From Chloromonas sp. AAM2 (taxonomy: Eukaryota > Chlorophyta > Chlorophyceae > Chlamydomonadales > Chlamydomonadaceae): a stretch of DNA of 64,000 nt. The stretch spans positions 52,108 through 116,107 of the forward strand of contig QAXH01005595.1 of assembly GCA_004335635.1 (NCBI GenBank), in the 5' to 3' direction. The notes beneath the pieces are model-generated. The model did not search any database and was not told the origin of the DNA. It saw only the letters and a list, made by a program, of their open reading frames with translations. The translations under genes were made by a program, and so were the position numbers. Of this stretch, positions 57,409 through 64,000 are shown piece after piece (the stretch's first letter is position 1; every line of letters begins with the position of its first letter).

Positions 57409-60271
57409 TCAGATACTCTGTAAGAGCAGCTTGATGATTTCCTCTGGAGGGGTTTCGATTGACTGCACATGGCACAGGCAACAACACACGCTTGAGCCAG
57501 AGTACTATGGCGGTTGGGATGTGTTGGAACCAGGCACTGTTAATGCTCTGCCAATGCACCAATCTAAGTTTACAAGTGATAACTTGCTAAGTTGCGTCTC
57601 ATTTCAGCATGCTCATTGCTCATGACCTGCATCATGCATTCTATGATTGAACGTGCCATGTGCAACCACGTTTTCAGGCTTTGTGCACGGGGCTTGTGGC
57701 ATGCGGACAGGACAAGCCTGCAGCACGTTCAGGATCGATTGACGGTTCCGTGGCAAATTGGCAGCAAAGTATCTCTCAAGGAAGACGATGTCTTGCTTGT
57801 TTCAACATGGAAAATCTACCTGCAGGTATCCAGTTATCTTGCGGATGTTGTCCATGTGCAACCCGAGTAACGTGGGCCGACCCGCGATGGCAGCACCAAC
57901 ATCCTGTGGATGTGACAAAGAAGGAAATGCTTGCTTGACATGTGATCCAACAGGATGTACAAAAACCGGGATTTATTGCAAATACAGGTGCTGAAAAGCG
58001 TAGTACAGCAAACAAGCGGCATGAGGAAGGGTGGGAGACAAGGGGCAAGGACACATGTCTGGCATTGAGAACGACACGAGATAGGAGCTGCTTGTTTCAT
58101 GTGCTTTGCCAATACTAATTCCAACCTTCAGACCCTGTGCACATCTGCAGGCATCACCCATCAACACTCATCACCCATCTGTATCTGAGAAATGATTCAT
58201 GTATCTGAACGCAGCACTGCACACACCTCCTCATAGCCCTCCAAGCATCACAGTACTTGCAAATCCATTTGTACCATCTACTGTACCATGCAGTGACGTG
58301 TACCCGCACAGGCCATGCTGTGTGTGCCATCCCAGCCGCTCACCTCAATGCCCAGGCCTGCCATGTAGCCCCAGAAGGGCTCCAAGCGCAGGTTCACGTC
58401 ATAAGAGAGCACAGGCGGGTGCCCAGAGATGATCTGCAAGGTCAATGCCATGATCGCATCGGCTGACTTGCCTTCTGCCCAGCATTTGATGGTTGAGTGA
58501 CGGAAAACAATGATCATGATTGCAAGACAGACCGCGCTAGGCCTGGTCCCCGGCTTGACTGAATGTCCCAAGAGTGGGCGCACCTGGCGGAATCTGGATG
58601 ACCTGCACAGCTGCTGCAGGTGCAATCCCAACCGAGTTCAGTTTACACACCCTGTTGGCTCTACTGAGGGGCGGCTGTGATGATGCAGGATGCCCCGACA
58701 AGGATGTGTGCCGCCAAGAGTTGTGTGCCATGAAGCTTTCCACACACCTTGATGACGTCTCCCTTGGACACTCCCTTGGTGAGGAAGAAGTCCACCACTG
58801 GCATCATATCCTTGTCAACATCAAGGGAGCGAGCCTGTGAGGCAACCGCAGACGTGCCAACATCTACCATGCAATGAGCAGGTGACCCATCGCATGGATG
58901 AGTTGACAGAATGAGCGCGATGATGTGAACACAGAAGGGCCGGCAAGGGTGTGTGGATTGACTGAACTGAGTGTGTTGTGTGGCTTGGCATTCCCGCTTG
59001 TGTCAGCAAAGGGCACAATGGAGACCATTGGTCATGCCTCCAATGCACAAGGTGGTGTAACTGTACACTCAGTGACTGGTGCTGTGTCAGCACACCAGGC
59101 TTGGCTTTGCATGGCCTTGCACATGTCTTCAGCATTGAATGGCACCTGGTAGGTGCGCCAGAACACCCGTACAGCTAGCTTGACAACAGAACAGGGATCA
59201 GGCCACGCACCGAGGCATTCTTGGATCTGTTGCCCCTGGCGTAGTCTATGAACAAGCTGTTGGGGTTCATGGCTATGTCCAGCACGCGGGAGATCTCTGC
59301 AGCATGGGGCATTTGCCATGGATATGGAGTGGCGGTTGATGTACCAAGGCAACGTGGACCATCTTAAAATCTTATAACGTGTCCTTCAACAGTGCAAGGT
59401 CTTGGCTGAGAAAATTCAGCTGGATACTTCGGAACCTGGCGGTGAGGTTGCAGGCCAGCTTAGTACAGACAGGCAGCCAAGAGCTGGGTTAATGATTATT
59501 CATTCCGGAAAGTCGTAGCTGCAGTGGTAGGCACACAGTACGCATTCTGTTTGCCACGCTCTGTGGTATGCTTTTCATAAAATTGCCTGTTCCGTGGCAA
59601 ACTGTCACGCTTAGTCTGCTGTCCCGCTGCAAGGATTGCTTCCACCTACCCGCAGGGTTTGAAAAGCCTATTGTTTTGAGAAACGTTCCTCCTGTGGCAT
59701 AGGCTGGGTCTACTGTGATGCCGCTCCTGGCTGCATGAGGCAGCGCAGCACAGCCACAAAAAAAGTGTGCAGAGTTTGTAATGAATGAAGAAATTGTTTT
59801 GCTGATCATTACCTTAGTAAGCATGAGGACAGGAGGAACAAAGTATCAACAGAGCAAGCATGAGATTTAGAGGGTCAGTGCATGTGTGTGGCAGAGGGAC
59901 AGTAGACGGCATGGGTGAGAGTGGCTGCAGGCCAGGTGGAGGTGTTAAGAAGTACGCAAAGGTTAAGAAGTACGCAAAGGTCTCTGGTGAACAATGCGGT
60001 GCAGGCCCTTACCCATCTTCAGTGTCCTCATGGCTTCCTTCACATCCTCAGCACTTCCGCTGCTGGAAGCTGGAGTGGCACAGCAGACGGTTTGGCGTTG
60101 CCCCTTTGGGCCCAAGGCACGTCTGTATGTACCATGCTGAACCAGCACAACGTGTGGCTTTGCTGCTGGCAACCTAGGTAGCCGTGATTGTGTGGCAAGT
60201 ACAGGCGTCATGTTGCTGCAGCCAGCTTGCACCGTGCAGCAGGCAGCATTCGTGGCTCTCGAGGCCAACAT
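57409..60271 (-). CDS. mTERF-family protein, probably chloroplast-targeted
   Basis: Exons: 60271-60013, 59730-59650, 59296-59211, 58834-58748, 58433-58344, 57903-57820 and 57462-57409, 246 aa in continuous phase. The first about 65 residues (MLASRATNAACCTVQAG, later RRALGPKGQRQTVCCA) are rich in Ala, Ser, Thr and Arg and poor in acids, like a chloroplast transit peptide. Then come successive mTERF repeats of about 30-35 residues: FLKTIGFSNPAEISRVL, SLDVDKDMMPVVDFFLTKG, then VLSYDVNLRLEPFWGYMAG, and RPTLLGLHMDNIRKITGYL ending PPEEIIKLLLQSI. The family binds organelle nucleic acids and affects transcription, splicing or translation. The protein is short for plants, with perhaps four repeats. 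The region 58434-58583 also reads open but breaks the repeat spacing, so it was left as intron. Confidence 0.82.
59944..59979. repeat. 18-bp tandem duplication
   Basis: The unit GTTAAGAAGTACGCAAAG occurs twice exactly, in the first intron of the mTERF gene about 30 bp inside the donor. Confidence 0.9.
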
Positions 60272-60568
60272 GGCTTTGAAGTTTGTGGAGCCGGACAAGT
60301 TGCAACGCCTGTACAATCAACAACAAAACTGTCTTACACAGCAGCATTTGTCCGAATGGCAAGTACTCATGGCCCGTTTCACATGGGCGTGTCACATGCA
60401 GGCATGCCATGCAAGCTAAAACGGCACGCAGCTCCAAAGCATAAAGATTGATCAATTGTTGAGTGACTGGGGTATGCATAGGGAAAGCACGCTCATCTGA
60501 TTGTAGAGGAGGCGGGCTTTTCGTCAACAAGGGCGCCAAGCGCAGGAGCAGGGGTAGCTGGGAGCAAG
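60272..60568. promoter_or_regulatory. Bidirectional promoter region between mTERF and SmB
   Basis: 297 bp separate the two start codons, which face away from each other. No TATA box is evident. Both leaders must fit here unless one gene has a distant noncoding first exon. Confidence 0.5.
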
Positions 60569-63008
60569 ATGTCGCTCTCACGGACGTCCAAGCTGTTGCA
60601 GTTTGTGAACTATCGTGAGTAGCAGGCGACGGCGCAGCGTCAGCCCAGACAATGAGGCTGGCGCAACGAAACTTTGCGATGCCTGTCTATTTGCAGGTAT
60701 GCGGGTCACGTTGACAGATAACAGACAGATTATTGGAAGGTAAGGCGAATGACAGTCGTCAAGCTCGAGCTGGCGACAGCGATGGCGCCATGACCGGGCC
60801 TTAGATCATGGCTCTGACAACCCCGCTCCACCCGACCTACACGCAGGTTCATGGCTTTCGACCGGCACATGAATCTTGTGCTTGGTGACTCGGAGGAGTT
60901 CCGCCGGATACCAGCCAAGAAGGGGTCCGAAGAGGTCAGAACCGTGCATGGGGCACAGCGATCTGTGTACTGCGTTGCATGCTTCATGCCATGGTCGTCC
61001 TGTTGCCATGTTCTGCACCGTCAAGGCCATGTGCATGGCACCATGTCTTTTGCAGAAGGAAGAACGGAGGGTTCTGGGATTGATGCTTCTCCGAGGAGAG
61101 GAGGTGGTGTCAATCACAATTGAGGGCCCACCTCCAGCTGACCATATCCGGGCAGAGACTGGCACCGGCTTGGTGAGTTAACCATGCATAATCACTCATG
61201 CACTGTCTGTCAATGGCCTTCTCAGACTTTCCAGTCATGCATGATGTGTCATGGATGACTGCTGTCATGCAATTTGCAGGCAGGACCTGGTCGGGGTGCT
61301 CCAGCAGGACGCGGAATGCCAGTGACAGCTCCTGGGCAAGCACCAGCAGTGAGCTGCCTCACCCACATCATGCTTGCTCGACACGGCATGCAGCATACTG
61401 CATGCCTCGGAATCAGTCATTTGGGTCCTGCCCAGTCTGTGCAGCCATCAGCCATTGCTGTCTTTGCGTTCACCATGGGTGCTATCTTTTTCGTATTTTT
61501 ATCATGGGCTGATGGGTTGACACTGTGATGACTGGATCAAATTAGCCGTTGCTGTCATTTGTACGCCAGTTTAATGCCAAATTAATGCTACACGTCATGT
61601 ACGTGTCTATCGTGTCATCAGCGGCTGACGGTTCGACATATCATGTCTGTCACTTGCAGGGATTGGGCGGCCCAGCACGAGGCGTGGGAGGTCCAGCTCC
61701 AGGCATGATGATGCCCCGCCCACAGGTCAGCACAGCATGGCGGTCAGCAGCTTTTGCATGGATAGACAGGCTCTCAGCTTGTGTTGTTGAAATGCAGCAT
61801 GGTGGGCGCTCATGGCAGGCAACTTAAAGCCATCAGCTGGGGCATGTGCACGTAACTATGCGTCAAGCGCGCGCAATTGCTGCAATTACAACTTTGATAG
61901 GTCGGGAAGAACTGATGCTTGTTGCCAACAGGCTTATCATACATCGACAGCTGTACGATGCTTGTGGGCTCATGGGGCTGTTCAAAACATTCCACGCGCC
62001 TGCAGGTACAAGCACCCCCACAGTTGCGACCGGGCCAGGGGCCTATGCCAGGGGGGCCACCTCCCGGCATGCGCCCCGGTATGCCACCCCCAGGCATGCC
62101 ACCCGGAATGCCTCCTGGAATGCGGCCTGGAAGTAAGTGGCCAGCAACAACTTTGTGTAGTCTTCATGCTCCAATATGCCAGCCAGAGCATGCACGGATT
62201 TGCTGCAGCTGCTATTCACGCTGGCGCCCACTTTATGGACTGCCTGGTGCAGCCTCACAGTTTATCTTCAGCTTGCGTCATCAAGTGAATGGATTGCATG
62301 TGCAGTGCATGTGCTGATGCCTGCCTGCTGGTTCTCATCTCAAATGTCATTCAATGCAAACAATGCATGGTGACATCTACACTTGCCGTGCTGCACTGGA
62401 ATCTGGACATGTCTGTCACATGATATGTCTTTGAGTGCTACATGCGCTGTTTGCTTTTCGTACAGTGCCGCCTCCTGGTATGCCACCACCTCACATGATG
62501 AGGCCAGGCATGCCGCCACCCGGAATGATGCCACCCGGAATGATGCCTCCAGGGGTGAGAGAGAGTGTGCGTGTGTGTGTGTACATCTGCATTGTCCCAC
62601 AAGTGGAACAGGAGATGGCTTCAACATCAACCACGCATCTGAGCAAAAAGCGAGGAGTGGTAGATGCAGATGGCAGGAGTCATTGGCATGTGCATGTTAC
62701 GAGGAGTCATGGTGTGTTTGTAAAGCCTGTAGTGTGGCTTACCGGTATACAAGTGCACCATACATGCTGGTGGGCTGAGCAACCCAACTACTGCCCAGTG
62801 CTGTTTGTGAGAACTGAAAAAGTTTGTGCTCAACTGTTGTGACACAATTCCTTTTTGTATGCACGTGCAGATGCGCCCTGGTATGGGGCCTCCAGGCATG
62901 CCACCGCCTGGTTTCCCTCCCGGCGGTTTCCCTCCCCGGCCCGGCATGCCACCAGGCATGATGCCACCTGGCATGCCACCACCAGGCATGCGCCCTCCTC
63001 CCCAGTGA
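60569..63008 (+). CDS. Small nuclear ribonucleoprotein SmB/B'
   Basis: Nine exons: 60569-60614, 60697-60739, 60847-60934, 61056-61172, 61280-61348, 61660-61725, 62006-62132, 62466-62554 and 62871-63008, 260 aa. The Sm1 motif spans [20 protein letters not shown] and MNLVLGD. The Sm2 motif is [17 protein letters not shown]. Residues 99-143 are Gly/Arg-rich ([21 protein letters not shown]), like the RG sites methylated in SmB. The last three exons encode a Pro/Gly/Met tail of PPPGM and RPGM repeats, as in other SmB tails that bind GYF or WW domains. SmB is a member of the heptameric ring on U1, U2, U4 and U5 snRNAs. Start and stop are unambiguous. TGTAA lies about 185 bp past the stop. Confidence 0.95.
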
Positions 63009-63369
63009 CCTGCTCCCTGATGAAGCGGCCACCCCGCAGCCTGACTACGTTACAGCCCGAGGCGTGCGCTTGACTTTGTTGTTGTGGTTGCGCGACGTTT
63101 TTGTGCTGCATGACATGGTTTGTTGACAAGTACTATGACAAACACGGCTGGCTGGCTGGACATGTGCCGGCTGTACAAAATCGAGCTACACTGTAATTGC
63201 CTTGCTCTTCTGGCGTTGTGGGTTTATTGCGAGGCAGCGACTCTGACAGTTTCTTTCAAACGGTCGGGCACACACTTGCATGTGCATCCGCGCGAGCAAG
63301 ACTACTTGTACAAGCCTGAGCACATGAACATGAACTCGTCAAGCTTGTCATCTGTGTCGAAGTTTGTGA
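63009..63369. other. Intergenic after SmB
   Basis: It holds the SmB 3' untranslated region and probably the promoter or first exon of the next gene. A short open frame ending GAGDITGNPGTGPA (stop near 63431) competes with the frame chosen for the next gene. Confidence 0.4.
63192..63196 (+). terminator. Possible SmB polyadenylation signal TGTAA
   Basis: This TGTAA lies 184 bp past the SmB stop codon, a normal distance for a chlorophyte 3' untranslated region. Confidence 0.45.
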
Positions 63370-64000
63370 GACGCAAGTTTGTCGAAGGCGCGGGTGACAT
63401 TACCGGCAATCCGGGAACAGGACCGGCTTAGAAAAGGACGTCTCACAATCTTTGACATTCAAAAGCCAGAGGATGCGGCTTCGGGTATGTTAAGAAAAAT
63501 GGCGAAGATCAAAGGCACGTGCAGTATTCACAACTGGGACTGACTTGGGCTGCCAATGGTCCCTGCTGACAGGTGAACATGTCACCTGCGGGCTCAGGCC
63601 TCTCAGTTGATGAATCTCTGGACTTGTATTGTGGAGATGGCGAGCAAATCCTGCAGTGGGTTGGCTACACGGCATGTGCTCGGCTAGCATATAAAAGAGG
63701 TACGTCTTCCCAATTGTGTAATACACTCCCACCAGAGTTCCAACGGCTGCGTGCAATGCAATGGCAAGACAAGGTGCATGTCACGGATTGTGCAGGAGAG
63801 GTGCATGGCAGGTTTTTGCCTCAGTCAGTTACCAACAAGGACGGCCAGCCACAAGACGTAGACATCGTGGTGAACGAGATTTTCAATGACAATGACGAGT
63901 TGTTCGTTGAGTATAGCAATGGCCCCATGCCCTTCCGTGTACGGTGGGTTACTGGGATGCATGTTGCATGCACCAGTCAGTCAGTCTGCTACCCTGTGCA
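63370..64000 (+). CDS. Unidentified protein, 5' part only (runs off the window)
   Basis: Two exons are suggested: one ending at 63484 (open from 63370; readable part LPAIREQDRLRKGRLTIFDI, then QKPEDAASG) and one from 63598 to the edge, open for all 403 bases. The phase fits across the GTATGT donor and the CTCAG acceptor. The second exon reads LSVDESLDLYCGDGEQILQW and later VDIVVNEIFNDNDELFVEY, then SNGPMPFRVRW. The long open stretch with mixed charged and hydrophobic residues looks like a real soluble protein. No family was recognised. A further intron starting at GTACGT (about 63705) is possible. Start and 3' end are unknown. Confidence 0.5.

Noticed and set aside
58434..58583. Extra mTERF coding stretch containing VRPLLGHSVKPGT
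   Set aside because: It is in frame and open, but including it breaks the mTERF repeat spacing. Direct joining of 58748 to 58433 gives a regular repeat, and a good acceptor precedes 58433.
63300..63431. Short open frame ending GAGDITGNPGTGPA
   Set aside because: The overlapping frame continues through a splice junction into a 403-base open exon, which is stronger support.

Overview
The window is nuclear DNA from a eukaryote, most likely a green alga (chlorophyte, perhaps Trebouxiophyceae-like). The evidence is indirect: very dense GT-AG introns, many exons under 120 bp, introns of about 80-500 bp, green-lineage families (a BIG BROTHER-type RING-H2 ligase, an mTERF protein with an N-terminus that looks like a chloroplast transit peptide, an AILP1-like glutamine-amidotransferase-fold protein), TGTAA motifs downstream of two stop codons, and no bacterial operon structure. 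No CRISPR array, rRNA or convincing functional tRNA was seen. Gene models were assembled by hand from splice motifs, reading-phase continuity and family similarity, so single-base errors at exon ends are possible.

Layout: 462-2330 (+) unrecognised membrane protein A; 6285-11844 (-) HARE-HTH domain protein with an acidic tract, AT-hook-like stretches and a TPR-like helical region; 13050-16385 (+) AILP1-like protein; 20385-22811 (-) membrane protein B, an inverted paralogue of A; 23001-24161 (-) further exons that may be the 5' part of B; 24372-31331 (+) XPC/RAD4 nucleotide-excision-repair protein; 33011-35020 (-) EF-hand protein; 37406-39014 (-) ELMO-domain protein; 40522-46157 (+) dynamin-superfamily GTPase with two C-terminal membrane segments; 48211-51771 (+) NOP58; 53301-55597 (-) BIG BROTHER-like E3 ligase; 57409-60271 (-) mTERF protein; 60569-63008 (+) SmB; 63370-64000 (+) first exons of an unidentified gene cut by the window edge.

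The genes do not form one pathway. They are housekeeping genes (splicing, snoRNP, DNA repair, organelle expression, small-GTPase regulation, membrane remodelling, ubiquitination) and lineage-specific genes, separated by 0.3-4 kb of AT-richer, repeat-bearing DNA. Two head-to-head pairs share short intergenic regions: mTERF/SmB (297 bp) and the 24161 exons/XPC (about 210 bp).

The observations most worth a second look are: a tandem array in XPC in which the end of an exon plus its splice donor is repeated six more times; an inverted pair of paralogous membrane proteins with conserved intron positions and phases; a HARE-HTH protein with an unusual architecture; three GC-AG introns; several small dispersed repeat families and a tRNA-derived SINE-like element; and NOP58 and SmB tails built from short, mostly frame-neutral, low-complexity exons.
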